Source: Isoetes taiwanensis
Lineage: Eukaryota > Streptophyta > Lycopodiopsida > Isoetales > Isoetaceae
Assembly: GCA_021234155.1 (NCBI GenBank)
Contig: JAJEKV010000058.1
Span: forward strand, 4,536,600-4,600,599
DNA: 64,000 nt
Reading direction: 5' to 3'
Position numbers and translations under genes: made by a program. The notes under the pieces are model-generated. The model was not told the DNA's origin, did not search any database, and saw only the letters and a list, made by a program, of their open reading frames with translations. This document shows, piece after piece, positions 10,380 to 21,178 of the stretch (position 1 is its first letter; each line of letters begins with the position of its first letter).

Positions 10380-10930
10380 AGTGCGCCAATGCAAGTAAAA
10401 CTTGCAAAGGGCCTAAGATCGATACAAGTCTAATGCTAATAAGCATAGATGAGAAGTCTTCTATAAAGAGGATGATTATGTCTTCTTGATAATCGTGCAT
10501 CCTTCATCACTAAGAGTGAATACTTTATGACCTTTGGTGAAAAGTCGGGTGCCTAAGCTTACCCCGCGTTATGCTAGACTCTTTAAAATTCTGAAAAGAA
10601 TAGGTCCAATGACATATGATTGAGCTTACTACAGGACATTGGCATCTATCCTATATTTCATGTAAGTCAACTAAAGCGTGCTATACTAGATACAGATAAC
10701 GTGATTAGTCGTAAGAGTATACCGCTTGTCTTAAACTCATCTGTAACACCGACATCTTTTGGATAAAAATGTTTGGCAGCTATGCAATAGAAATATTGTA
10801 GAACATTTGATCTTGTGGCGAGGCCAGTCTTTCGGGAATGTTGCATGGGAGTTGGATGAGTTCGTGCAGCGGTTTCCTCATCTAAATAATTAAATTACCT
10901 TGAGGGCAAGGTCTTAGAAGAGGGAGAAAT
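10380..10930 (+). pseudogene. integrase tail with chromodomain-like end, and polypurine tract
   Basis: Broken frames include KLTPRYARLFKILKRIGPM (the usual K-L-x-P-R-x-x-G-P-F-x-I-L-x-x-I-G) and, near 10790-10890, a tail reading LILWRGQSFGNVAWELDEFV plus QRFPHLNN. The latter resembles the tail of a chromodomain (L-V-K-W-x-G-x-x-x-x-x-A-T-W-E), which supports assignment to the chromoviruses. The purine run agaagagggagaaat ends at 10930, just before the LTR. Confidence 0.7.
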
Positions 10931-11215
10931 TGTTACATGTGCTTCCAGTGGTATAGTCGATACTTACGGACCCTTGACAAAAATCCACGAGCATGGGAGT
11001 ACTGCATATAGGCTAATGATGTGTAGTTGTTATATGGCAGACCATAAGACCATAATCGGTCTATCGGGGCCATTATTGGGGTTAGTTAAAGTTGTGCCTA
11101 GGAGCCAAGTTCTAATGTTTATGAGAATAAACATTAGATAAGGATTGTGGTTGGTTTGGACAGATAATAGGAAAAATGATACGATCTTAGCTTGAACACC
11201 TGAACAAAAATAAAA
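10931..11215 (+). repeat. 3' LTR of the chromovirus (truncated)
   Basis: It begins TGTTACATG directly after the polypurine tract. It matches the 5' LTR remnant through ctaatgtttatgagaataaa (11113 here) and a following ttggtttggac / ttggcctggac block. Similarity fades near 11215, so the 3' part of the LTR is missing. Confidence 0.65.
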
Positions 11216-14142
11216 TTTTTACAAATTTAGTAGCTAAATTCTTAATAAAAAGAGCTCTCCACCCAACTAGGCCACTCAACTATCAATATCAGTGTAGCAC
11301 TTCCAAAACGTAACAATGGTCGAACATTTTTTTTTTTTTTTATTATTATTTTTTTATTTAAGATATTTTGCTTCAATTAAGCAATTTTGCTTGGACAGTC
11401 AATAGTGATCCAGGGGTCTCTGGTGACATTAGAACTCATGACACTAACATTTGAGCTTATATTTGAACTTATATGAAACATATGTTGCTCAACTGAAAAA
11501 ATAAATTTTAAGTTGCTTACCTCTATACTTAATCAAGCAATTAAGCTTCATAATAAAAAATGGTCTTGAGATTGTTTTTTATACTATTTTGATTCAATTA
11601 AGCAAAATCGCTTGGAATAGCCAATAGTGATCTAGAGATCTCTCAAGATACTAGAACATATGCAGATAACCTTTTAACCTGATGGTATACGAATATGTTA
11701 CTGGTGTATATTTAGATTCCTTAAAAATTTCAAGCAATATTGTTCATAAGGGACAAAAATTTGCTGGTTTTCATGGCCTGTGGACCTTGAGAACTTTCAG
11801 GGTCGATTTAGGGCATATGTATTATTGGCTCGGAAAAAAAAGTTCTTTTATCTGTGACCTTGGCGCCATGCGACCGCTATTGTTGCTGGAAGGCTAACAA
11901 CTGCAAATATTTATCGGATTTGTCTTAGAACAGGTCGGATCTGACTCTTCCGACCGGCATAAGGAAGTTTGAAGACGATGAAGCTGCATTTTGTGCTCTG
12001 GCCGAAAACAGGTAGGCCTCGGTATTGCATTTCGAATCTATTCAAGCATGAATCTGTGCAAAGAATCGCTGGGTTTGTTTTCTAGTTATACTTGGGGCTT
12101 TTGCTCTCCGAGCTGGCTCTCAGCCTACACAATACAGAGGCTAGCACCTTTTGCATCTGGAAAAAGCTTTGGCAGAATTATCTTTGTCGAGCAAAAAACG
12201 TATCGGCTGATACTATGGGCTTGCTTGGCAAGAAGTTTGTACAAAACAGATATGGCTTTAGAAGAGTTTGTGCCTGTTTGCATAAGACCTGATGGCATCA
12301 GAAAAAGAAAAAATGGTTTTCGGATCTGCTTGTTGCAGCCAGATGTGATCGAATCTACCCAGTTCTAGATCTGTCAGATTTGTTGAGATAACAAGTTTTA
12401 TGTTTGCCCGAAGTGGTCAGAATGGTTTGATACAGAGTTTTTGCATTGGTTCATGAGTGCCCAATGTATACATCATTACAGATGAAATCGACCTGTTTAA
12501 TCCTATAAGATATATTATGGATAAGATATATTTGTTGCAATAAGAATGCAATGAGTTTTTAAGCTGTGCTTTGGCTCTAAAGCTACCTGCCAGGATTTCT
12601 AGTTTCTATGCCAGCAAGGCATATAATTACTCCATGGTATACGGCTGTATCTTAGAAGTTTAAGAAAAACATAGTTGCACTTTGGAATATGTGTGACTTT
12701 GGCCGTGTTTCAAAAGCAAAATGGAAAATAAGGCATGGCTAAAGGATGCCGAGTTTATATGAATAGAAGGTATTCTCGACATAAGGAGTACTTTCAGCAT
12801 CAAATAAAACCAATGGACATACATTCTAAGGTTCGTTTTATTATTCAAAATTCTATTTGGATATAAATGGTTGTGCTATGATTGATGCACAAATGTCGCT
12901 TATGACTTCATTATTTTTATGATCACATGCTTTCATAACATGTTTTACGCTGTCACTCTGCTTGGAAACAATCTTGTTTTTGTAGATAAACGTAGCAGGG
13001 TAACATATGATGATGTAAAAAACAGGTCACGTGTAGTGGACCCAGAACGTTCTTACTTGGATTATGGAGTTTCAAACATTTTTGGAGTGCTACATAAAAG
13101 GTTATTGCAGTCTAGTTGCTTCAGTAATATGAACATACTGATCATGCTCTAGATATGATTTCATATTGAACTAGTGATGTGTCAGTATGATGGCAGATGC
13201 TATATGCTTAGTTCACCGTTGAAAATGGCTATGTTCCACAATAGTTGCACTTACATGCCTGATTTATATATGGCCTATGATGGCGCAACAAGATCTGAAA
13301 TAGACCTTATATTATCTGAAAATAGACCTGACATTCTCGCTTTAGAAATAATTATCATGGTAACCAGCTAGATTTGGGATCAAGAAATTGGTTTCTCATC
13401 GATGGTAATCCACGATAATTGTATCTTTGAGACATTTAATTGCGAAATAAGATTTTAAGTTCAATTGGGAAGTTTAAAGCGTTAAGAATGTTAATATTCG
13501 GTCTACTTTCTTGTTAAAGTCACCTCGGGGGCAAAAGGATACAATTGGTGATCGATTGATAAACCGAGGGACCCAATGTACCTTTTGGCCCTTGCACATT
13601 TACCATTATCATGCTAATTGTGTATTGATTTGCTGCAGTGCGGGTTCTCTCCTCCAATTGTATTTATTTTTTTTGTTAGAGTTGGCTTTAGCTTGAAGGA
13701 TGTGGAATATCGAAAAAAGACATGGACAAAGTGGTTTTGGAGCTAGTGGTTTGGAGTCATGCGTCCATTGGAATATGGGCTGCAATATTGACGATCTACG
13801 TATACAAAATGATTTAGTAAGACAACTATTCTAGATTACTGATACACATGGTAAGTTCCTTTTGGCTCAAGTGTATCCATACCAAGTTCTGGGCATAATG
13901 TTCAAACTATGGTACATAGAGTTTATAGTCTATGTAACTGCACATAATTCGAATTGAATATTGTAGCAGATGAATTACTTCTATTTTATAATGATTCTAG
14001 TGAGTAAATAATGGTCTTCAAATTATTTAGGCTTTGGGAAAAGAGGTACTAGTCTAGACTGGCTTGCCCAGTTTAGATATTAGGATGATAATACTGCCAA
14101 GGGATTGACCGAGGCAGATGCTGGTCTAGCGTTTGCTAGTTC
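11216..14142. other. gene-free stretch with a dispersed duplication
   Basis: An AT-rich region follows the chromovirus. A unit of about 80 bp with gcttggacagtcaatagtga occurs near 11360-11440, and its diverged copy near 11578-11660. Open frames at 11682-11897, 11991-12368, 12919-13152 and 13174-13371 (+) have no recognisable domain and no consistent splice pattern. They are probably decayed transposon sequence. Confidence 0.4.
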
Positions 14143-14500
14143 GGGCGGTTTTTTTTTTCTTTGACGGGCAAAAGCCAAAAAGTTTATTAATCAGATAAAA
14201 AGTACAAAATTTACATGTTTCATTTAACTGTGTAAGCACAAAAAAGATGCCACAGGAGCACGAGCCTGGAGCACAATGTGCTTACTCCAGAAAGGGAGAC
14301 TAACGATAAGAATCAATTCGAAGATACTGATGCGTTCCATCATTTCTGAATCAAGAGAGGAGCACTCATAGGCTGTCAGTATCTTTTTCTGGGCCACCGT
14401 AATAACACTATGTGCAGATGAATAAATGCCTGGAAAGATGTGGATTAGAATTTTGTATTTGTCCCGAAAACATTGTGTCATTCAAGGAAACCCCAAACAC
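14143..14500 (-). mobile_element. possible retroelement 3' end with A-rich tail
   Basis: Read on the minus strand, an open frame (about 14481-14224) is followed by ggcttttgcccgtcaaagaa and a run of A ending at about 14143. A 3' A-tail after an ORF suggests a LINE or processed insertion. The encoded segment is not recognised, so the class is uncertain. Confidence 0.3.
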
Positions 14501-14765
14501 CACGTGACATTGTACTATTGAAGAAAGGTGAAACCCTAATGGTCTTACCAACAATGGCTAAGATGTAAAACTCATGGTTTGAAAAAAGTGTGTTTGGCCT
14601 TGAAAAATCCGGCCATCCTTAAAGATTTTTGACGAGCTAAAAAAATTTTCGGCGATTTTATCGCTATTTTTTGCAAAAGAAGTCCGGGAAATAGGTTAAA
14701 AAAAGAGGTGAAAGTTTTTTTTCCTGATAACATAAAATGGAAGACGGCGAGACTTGGTAAAACTT

Positions 14766-15096
14766 AGGGAAAATTTTAAAAATGCCCCAATATTTTCTCA
14801 TATTTGTTAAAATGCCCTTGTATTTTGTGTATTCAAACTGCCCCAAATTGCCTTCTTTTGTGGATGAGAAATTTGCCAGATCTGCCGAAAACAGGGGATT
14901 TGACATGGAACAGGGGATTTGATGCCGGTTCTTCACCGATTCCTGCTGCAATCAAAGGAGTTCTTGATGAAGGTTCCATTTTCATTGTTTTACAGAAAAT
15001 TTTAAGTCAAATTAAGGGCATTTTGACAAATAACAAAAATATAGGGGCATTTTGGTAAATATGCAAAAATACAAGGGCATTTTTAAAATTTTCCCT
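14766..15096. mobile_element. foldback MITE with 7-bp target duplication
   Basis: The left terminus agggaaaattttaaaaatg (from 14766) is the exact reverse complement of the right terminus ending at 15096. Imperfect pairing continues inward for about 90 bp through repeated aaaatgccc/gggcatttt modules. The 331-bp element is flanked by aaaactt at 14759-14765 and 15097-15103. It encodes nothing. It ends about 140 bp upstream of the TATA box of the gene at 15453. The superfamily is not assigned; a 7-bp duplication is atypical for Mutator (9) or hAT (8). Confidence 0.88.
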
Positions 15097-15233
15097 AAAA
15101 CTTACTGCTAGAATATACTGGAATATACCAATCCTTTGCCATAAGTTATCAGCCACATGAGTTTTAGGGTTAATGTTCTTGACGAATGGGGTAGAGGACA
15201 CGTTTTTGCCACGCTGGCAGGCAGCCTTTTTTG

Positions 15234-15243
15234 CTATATAAGG
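15234..15243 (+). promoter_or_regulatory. TATA box of the HEXIM-like gene
   Basis: ctatataagg lies about 215 bp upstream of the first ATG, implying a transcription start near 15265 and a leader of about 185 nt. The leader is GC- and pyrimidine-rich and contains possible splice sites (gtgattt at about 15376 and cctttag at about 15440), so a small 5'UTR intron is possible. Confidence 0.7.
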
Positions 15244-15452
15244 AGGTACGCAGAAGAACGAGCCTTTTATTTTTTCGCTCAGCAGAAGGCGCTCTCGGTT
15301 TGTTCGATAAAACCGCTTCCTAGTTCCGGCGATTTGCCTGTTCAACCTGTTCGAACCAACCTACACAAAAGAAAGGTGATTTCCTGCTTCTACTCTGTTA
15401 GTTCGTGAATTTGGGTTTCCTCCCTCTTGCGTGGCCTTTAGGGTTTTCAAAT

Positions 15453-16292
15453 ATGATGGCGCAGCATATGGGTTTTCCTCACACAGCTCCTTGGCTGAAA
15501 GAACCTTTTCCTCAGGAGACTTTTGTGTTTATTCCTGGTTCTGGTGGTTATTTAAGAGAACTTCCTTGCCATAATTATGAGCTTCCTCGACTTAGTGATT
15601 TGCAGAGGGCTAACAGGATCAAAACCCGAAAATATTTTCCTAAAGTTGGATTTGGGAAGGCGCAGGGTCTTAAACCTGAAATCAAGAAGGGTCGTAAACC
15701 TGGAAGTAAACGGAGGCCCAAATCCTATTCGGCCAGGAAACTTAATGGAGATAAGTTACCTGGAAAAAAACCACTAAAGCCTGAGACTATTCGTGCTCCA
15801 CCTGAATGGTTAACTCCTCAGAACATTCGTGCGCCTTGGAATACTACTTCTTATTTAATGAGAGCTAAGAAGTCAGGAGGGTTAGACAATCTTGTGTCAC
15901 CTATACCTACTCCATCTGTTCTGTCCACACCTGATTTCTCAAATGCACCTTCATATAGAGAAGGGATAGTAGAGGAGGTTAATAAAGAGTGGGGAGTGGA
16001 TGGTTATGGTTCGATGAATGGATTAATTCGTGCTAAAGCATCAGAAGACATGGCGCAAGGGTGTAGTAATGACGATAATGAGAATTCCCTTCAGCAGTTA
16101 GAACAGCGTGTAGACCAAGATTTTGAAATATTATATGGTAGTGGAACAGAAGCCCCTCGGGATGATCAGGAGCAGCGAATTAATAATTTGGAAGAGGAGA
16201 ACCTTACCCTTAATGAAAGAGTGTATGCAATGCAACAGGAAATAGAGTTACTCAAACGGCAAGTTGCTAAGATTGGCATTGATAAAAAATGA
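15453..16292 (+). CDS. HEXIM-like basic coiled-coil nuclear protein
   Basis: An uninterrupted 279-residue frame. The tandem ATGs at 15453 and 15456 are the first in frame; the second (ATGGCG) has the better plant context. The order of parts is a Pro-rich N-terminus, a strongly basic segment (about residues 74-109, with GSKRRPKS), the motif APWNTTSYLM (127-136), an acidic Asp/Glu/Asn stretch, and a C-terminal heptad coiled coil (about 235-275, with INNLEEENLTLNERV). Animal HEXIM proteins, which hold P-TEFb (CDK9/cyclin T) inactive with 7SK RNA, have the same order: a basic KHRR-type arm, a P-Y-N-T motif and an acidic coiled-coil dimer. Here Tyr is Trp. The homology is inference from this layout. 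The plant family may otherwise be catalogued only as an uncharacterised protein. It is the only intact single-exon gene in the window. Confidence 0.7.
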   Translation: MMAQHMGFPHTAPWLKEPFPQETFVFIPGSGGYLRELPCHNYELPRLSDLQRANRIKTRKYFPKVGFGKAQGLKPEIKKGRKPGSKRRPKSYSARKLNGDKLPGKKPLKPETIRAPPEWLTPQNIRAPWNTTSYLMRAKKSGGLDNLVSPIPTPSVLSTPDFSNAPSYREGIVEEVNKEWGVDGYGSMNGLIRAKASEDMAQGCSNDDNENSLQQLEQRVDQDFEILYGSGTEAPRDDQEQRINNLEEENLTLNERVYAMQQEIELLKRQVAKIGIDKK

Positions 16293-17959
16293 GGATTAGC
16301 ATGTCTGACAAACTCATTAGGATGGCCTTAGCTTAACATGCTCAAGCAACACCAGTAGATGATTCAAATTAAGCTGAGTCCTCTCTTTATGAACTATTTG
16401 GCTCCCATTTAATTTTCGAGTCCATAGAGGGATCTTTTCTAATGAGAGCTCATCTTGTGCGACACTATTCCTGTACCATGTTTAGATTGGATGCTTTTTC
16501 AAGCCCTGTATATATAAGTGTTACCACCACTTGTTCATTGTATTTTTACTTGAAGTTTTAAGGCAATGTAAGCGTGTTTTTATGTAAATTAAATATGTTT
16601 TTCTTGGAAGTTCTAGTTCTTGAAGGTTTACATGCTGCAATGAGACGTAGGAGCCGCTGGATTTGAAGCGGGAATAATGGTTTTTTTGTTGGTACCAATA
16701 AACTCTGGTTCCATCTGCAACTTTAAGTTTTGACTGTATCTTAGCAATTGTGTCGAGCAATCATACTTGAAAATTATATTTGAAGCTGAAATCAGTTGTT
16801 GAAAATTGTGTTGATAATTATACTTGAAGCTGAAAATTATTATCTGCTTATTTTTCCACATAGAAATCAATGCTGTTACGCTCACTCTATATAAATCTCT
16901 ATATTGCATCTTGGGATTTGTTTGTTTCTAATTAGATGCAGATTTTGCTCTTGATTGGCAGATGTGATATTCCTGATCCGTTAATTTTATAGTCTAAATT
17001 CTACACATGTTAAGAAAATACGAATTATATCCTGCTCCTTTTTATTAGAGATGAATCAGTAGATTGTAGGTTGCTGATTCTGGCTAAGATAAATGGACCT
17101 GACAAAAAATTTACGAGCTAGAATTTGTGTTGTGCCAATTTAGGGTCAAAGATCAGACCCATTGTAGAAATAAATACTCCCCCTATGGCAAATAATATGT
17201 ACGTTAAAAATAGGGAACTGCAAACAAATCTGAGAAATAAAAACTCTAGAAAAATCAAGCGGAAGGGGTTTCTTCAGCGCCCGTTCAAGCACGGAATTTT
17301 GTGCGAGCCGCAAATTCGTTAAAGTAGTGTCGGAATTGCAGGTACAAAGGCTCCTATGAATAACACATGAACATCTAAATGTAGAGCAAAAAAAATAACT
17401 TAAAAGATCATCGTTTTTTTATATCACAGATGCGTTAATCTTCATCATACATGCTAAATTCGCCCCTACCTATTAAGATATACGCTATTTAACATACACT
17501 CTTTTACTTATGTGCAATATGGTTTGCTAGTTCATGAAACCGTATTTTTAGTACATAAGGTTTGGAAGGTTAATGGGGTGTATTGTATGAATTTTGGTAT
17601 GGGAATAGGGTAAAAAGGCATCTTTGATTTTCCTGTATTCATGGGCGGCATTTTTTGGGCTCGAGCGTGGCCGACCATGGCTGGATAGGTTTCTTCATTA
17701 GATTGCATTTCGTGGGCCTGCTGCAGGAGCCCGAAAGTAGAAGGTTTTTCTGGCCGGATTTGGAAGATGTGATGCGCTGGAGAACTGTTGCAGGAGCCGA
17801 AAGCAGGCATGTAGTGCGCCATAGCTTGAAGGTAAAGGTTTTCTGTTCATTTGTGAGTGCTTTTCTTCAAATCCGGCCAAGAAGAAGCACGAAGAGACTG
17901 GTAAACTTAAAATCTGCATTAACGTTTGCATGGCATTATCCCCTGCCCTTTAAGGGCGG
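16293..17959. other. 3' flank of the HEXIM-like gene and gene-free sequence
   Basis: A 3'UTR probably extends several hundred bases, with T-rich sequence and aatgtaa-like signals near 16565. No recognisable gene follows. Short open frames (17125-17322, 17655-18071 and overlaps) have no domain. Confidence 0.4.
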
Positions 17960-18023
17960 GCAGATTGCTTGGAGCTGCTTGGAGCTGCGCAGTGCGCAGG
18001 GGGTTCGAATCCCCCAGTCTGTG
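17960..18023 (+). other. tRNA-like pseudogene or SINE piece (acceptor and T arm)
   Basis: A perfect T arm (GGGGG, loop TTCGAAT, CCCCC at 17999-18015) is followed by AGTCTGT, which pairs over 7 bp (two G-U) with GCAGATT at 17960-17966. Only 32 nt lie between acceptor and T stem, too few for normal D and anticodon arms. A duplicated gcttggagct and a small TGCGC/GCGCA hairpin fill the gap. It is therefore a truncated tRNA or a SINE head, not a functional tRNA. Confidence 0.4.
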
Positions 18024-18446
18024 TCCTCATGCCAGGTGCACTTGTGCTTCAGGCTTCTTTGGTGGCTGTGAACGCCTGCCTCAGGTATGTGGTGCCACAC
18101 ACAGGAAGCTTTTCTTGCACTCTTTTCTATTTTCAGAATTTGGGCTCCATGCAGAATTATCTGCTGCTGCAATGGTATGGCTGTGCTTCACAGGTTGTGC
18201 TAGATAACTCCCTTTCTTTTTATTCATTTTCTATTCACTGCTATACAGTGGCGAATTTACATGCCCTGGCTTCTTGTTGCTCTTCATTGCTAGGTAGAGC
18301 GTATGTAATCTGAACTTATGCACTTTGTGCATTAGCAATTTCGTATGCAAACTGAATGAAACTTAGGTAATTCAGAGAGATGTGACTTTCTGTTATGGAT
18401 GCTCATAGTGTGCATCATCAAACATGAAGGTTAAAAAAAGGATGGG

Positions 18447-18485
18447 AAAATGCATTGGCAGGGGGTTCAAATCCCCCGGTTTGTT
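18447..18485 (+). repeat. second copy of the T-arm-like sequence
   Basis: GGGGG-TTCAAAT-CCCCC (18461-18477), followed by GGTTTGT, repeats the T arm and 3' acceptor half of 17999-18022 with substitutions. No matching 5' half is visible. It resembles a Pol III B box and supports a dispersed tRNA-derived repeat. Confidence 0.4.
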
Positions 18486-20380
18486 TGTCCATTCTCTTTG
18501 CAGGTGCTGAAGGAGCCTCGGCATTGACGGCTGGCAAACTGTTGGGCTGCAGCAGGGAAGCTTGTGGGAGAAAGCTCACTGCCTACTAATTTAGAAGCAT
18601 GATCCGCTGCTGCTTTAGTGCCTCCAATAGTGGCAGTTCCTATTTTGAAGTCAAATGACATGAAAATCCTTTGCAATGGATGTCAACGGCCCCTTAGGAA
18701 TAGAGCCACATCAGCGTTTGACCCCATCTCCCGATGAGGTGTAGGGATGGGATCGCACTAGAGGGCATATCCCTCAGAATATTCCCCTATCTAATGGCTG
18801 GGAATTCACTAGAGCGCCCATCAGCGATAAACATGACGAACCGCCAATTATGTTGGACATTATCATAAGAAATGCATGCTTTAGTACTCAATGACCATTA
18901 GGTGTTTGTAATGAATACCATTAGGTTGATAAACAATTAATGAGATATTTAGAGAGATTTAATCACAAACCAAAAGTGACCCACATACATCTATACTTAT
19001 GTGCGGCAATGCTAGCCACACGCTGGCTGAAAAAAAGAGGACACCCATCCCTGAAAACATTTTAAGTAAGTAGATTTTGAAACCCTACTTAATGTCTCTG
19101 CCGATAACATTCCATTTTTTGGGTTTAGGGCAGCGGGATGGGGGTGTGTTAGGTGTTCAGGTGATAGGTTGTGTTTGTGGCCAAAAGGGTATCACAATTG
19201 TTACTAGTTGGAGGGTATGAGCAAGAAGAAAGAAAATGCAATGCAATTCATCATTCCTGATGATGCATATAATGCACATGTATTGCAAGGTTTTGAAAAG
19301 TTTTATGTCTATATTGACGTAAGAGTGGCCCTAATGGCAACCCTTATATTATTTGCTTAATATAGACATATTAACTAACCTTTATAGACTGTGGTGGCAA
19401 TCCATACCATTGCAATCAAAAGGGTGTACTTATCAAATTACAATTGACAAATATTGCTTTATATTTTATGCGCGAAGGTCTGGGATACTCATAAGTGCGA
19501 GTTTTAATACCAATATCACAAAAAACGGTTCGTCGTGCAAAAGTTATATTTATACGTCTTTTTTTAGTTGGTTCTATATGATTTGGGCATGTATTCAATT
19601 CTTCGTATATTGTATGTATTTATGGAGCGTGCACGACATATTCTGGCATTTTCTGACTATATGTTCACCCATGTATGTATATATTATGTATTGCAATTAT
19701 GTACTGTGATGGTATTTTGTCCCCTACTTGACATGCAAGCATCGAACATTTTATTTTAGGGCAGGCTCGCTACGATGGCAGGGCTGATTCTGGCACGCAA
19801 ATCTATATGGCTGCAGTTGTCTGTGAATTTACAAAGTTTGAGGACAATTTTGCAAGCTCTAAGGGCCAGTTTGCATTTTCGCAGACCCAAAGGGTCTGGC
19901 CGAATTTATGAAGCTCAAAAGCTAGTGGGTGAGTTTGCAGGCCTGTGGATGAGTTTGCAACACCACAGAACCTGGGGAACTCACCATAAATCTGGCCGAA
20001 ATCACAGGCGCAACCAAAGATTAAATAGGGGCAGCTGGTTTCTGATCAGGAGTAGCCGAAAAATGAAAAGGGGCAGCCGAATTTTGATCAGAAGCATTCG
20101 AATATTTGAGTTACAACATTGCAACATAGATCAGTAATTCTGCATCAGGATGTTAACACTCTTTTTGCTTCAATTGGATGTGGTATCTAGTGGGATTAAG
20201 CACATGCAAAAGCCTATTTGATGGCTGAAGAAGACATGGATATGCCATACCTGGATCTAAGCATATTTTTTCGGCATAATTACGTATTGGCTCCACAAAT
20301 TGAAGGGCAAAAGTATGCTGGTGGGTATCAAATAAACGCGATGCAGCACCCAGCACTTTCCAGCACTTTCCAGCACTTGT
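18486..20380. other. gene-free stretch
   Basis: No domain, tRNA or mobile-element terminus is recognised. Open frames at 19353-19709 and 19775-20137 (+) are low-complexity, with no recognisable family. A short tandem of ccagcacttt lies at 20350-20378. Confidence 0.4.
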
Positions 20381-20866
20381 TTTTCATAATCGGCCATGCA
20401 AAATTTCAGGGCCTAATTTGGGATATTGAGTGAGCAATTAGAGAAAACCCATTTCTGCCCCAATTTTGGTAAAACAGAACAAAATTTCTTAATTCAGCCC
20501 AAATTAAGCTAAATCAGATGGGGCTTTTCAGATTTTCATAATCAGCCATGCACCCATATGCTACGTGCAAAATTTCAGAACCTAATTTGGGATATTGTGT
20601 GAGCAATTAGAGAAAAACCATTTACGCAATGGTTTTGGTACAATTGAAGAATTTTTAATTCAGCCCAAATTAAGCTAAATCATTTGGGGCTTTTGATTTT
20701 CATAATCAGCCATGCACCCATATCCTGCGTGCAAAATTTCAGATCCTAATTTGGGATATTGAGTGAAAAATTAAAGAAAAACCATTCTTGCAACAGGTTT
20801 TTTGTAAAACAGTGAGATATCTCTTAAGTCAGCCCAATTTAAGCAAAATTAGATGGGGCTTTTAGG
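20381..20866 (+). repeat. three-copy tandem repeat, about 150-165 bp per unit
   Basis: Units start at about 20381, 20533 and 20697 with ttttcataatcrgccatgca. Each contains cctaatttgggatattg, ttaattcagcccaaattaag and atggggctttt. Copies differ by substitutions and small indels. No coding capacity is conserved between copies. Confidence 0.85.
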
Positions 20867-21150
20867 CTGAATATGGTCGAAATGACAATCCTACCTTGGT
20901 GGATAAGTTCTATGAAAAGATATGATGGATTGAGCAACTAATTGGAGATTCACATGCCAATTTGGAGTTTGGGTCATTTCTGCGCACTAGTCAGACTCCA
21001 ATCTAATGAAATCGGTGCTAATCTAATGGAAAATTCGAGCAATGTGGAATGATTCTTGGCTGAAGAATCCTCTTAACAAATGAAGAGTGTAAAAAAACGA
21101 ACCCACCAGCACCCACGAGCACCCAAAAAAAAGCAGGAAGCAGGGGTGCT

Positions 21151-21178
21151 AAAAGCATGCGTCCGGACGCATGCTTTT
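21151..21178. repeat. perfect 28-bp palindrome
   Basis: The arms aaaagcatgcgtcc and ggacgcatgctttt meet with no spacer, centred on tccgga. Flanks carry acccaccagca on both sides (21103-21113 and 21181-21191), so the palindrome sits between short direct repeats. It may be the core of a small excised or foldback element. Confidence 0.9.

Larger units (their letters stand above)
6000..11215 (+). mobile_element. decayed Ty3/gypsy chromovirus
   Basis: The element runs left to right: LTR remnant, initiator-Met-tRNA primer site, gag, protease, reverse transcriptase, RNase H, integrase, chromodomain-like tail, polypurine tract and a truncated 3' LTR. The LTR remnants share ctaatgtttatgagaataaa at about 6037 and 11113, and diverge strongly elsewhere. 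Many stops and frameshifts interrupt every domain, so the insertion is old. Its left end meets the boron-transporter exon at about 5980-6000 and its right end fades at about 11215. The exact outer ends and any target duplication could not be fixed. Confidence 0.85.

Noticed and set aside
15405..15452. Upstream start giving a 295-residue protein
   Set aside because: The codon at 15405 is GTG; the first ATG in frame is at 15453, which fits eukaryotic initiation.
17960..18023. A functional tRNA gene
   Set aside because: The T arm and acceptor pair well, but only 32 nt separate them, so D and anticodon arms cannot form.
17532..18313. Several overlapping ORFs on both strands
   Set aside because: They show no domain, splice pattern or conservation signal, and GC-rich composition explains the open frames.
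20381..20866. CRISPR-like spaced repeats
   Set aside because: Units are 150-165 bp and contiguous, without unique spacers, in a eukaryotic genome; this is an ordinary tandem repeat.
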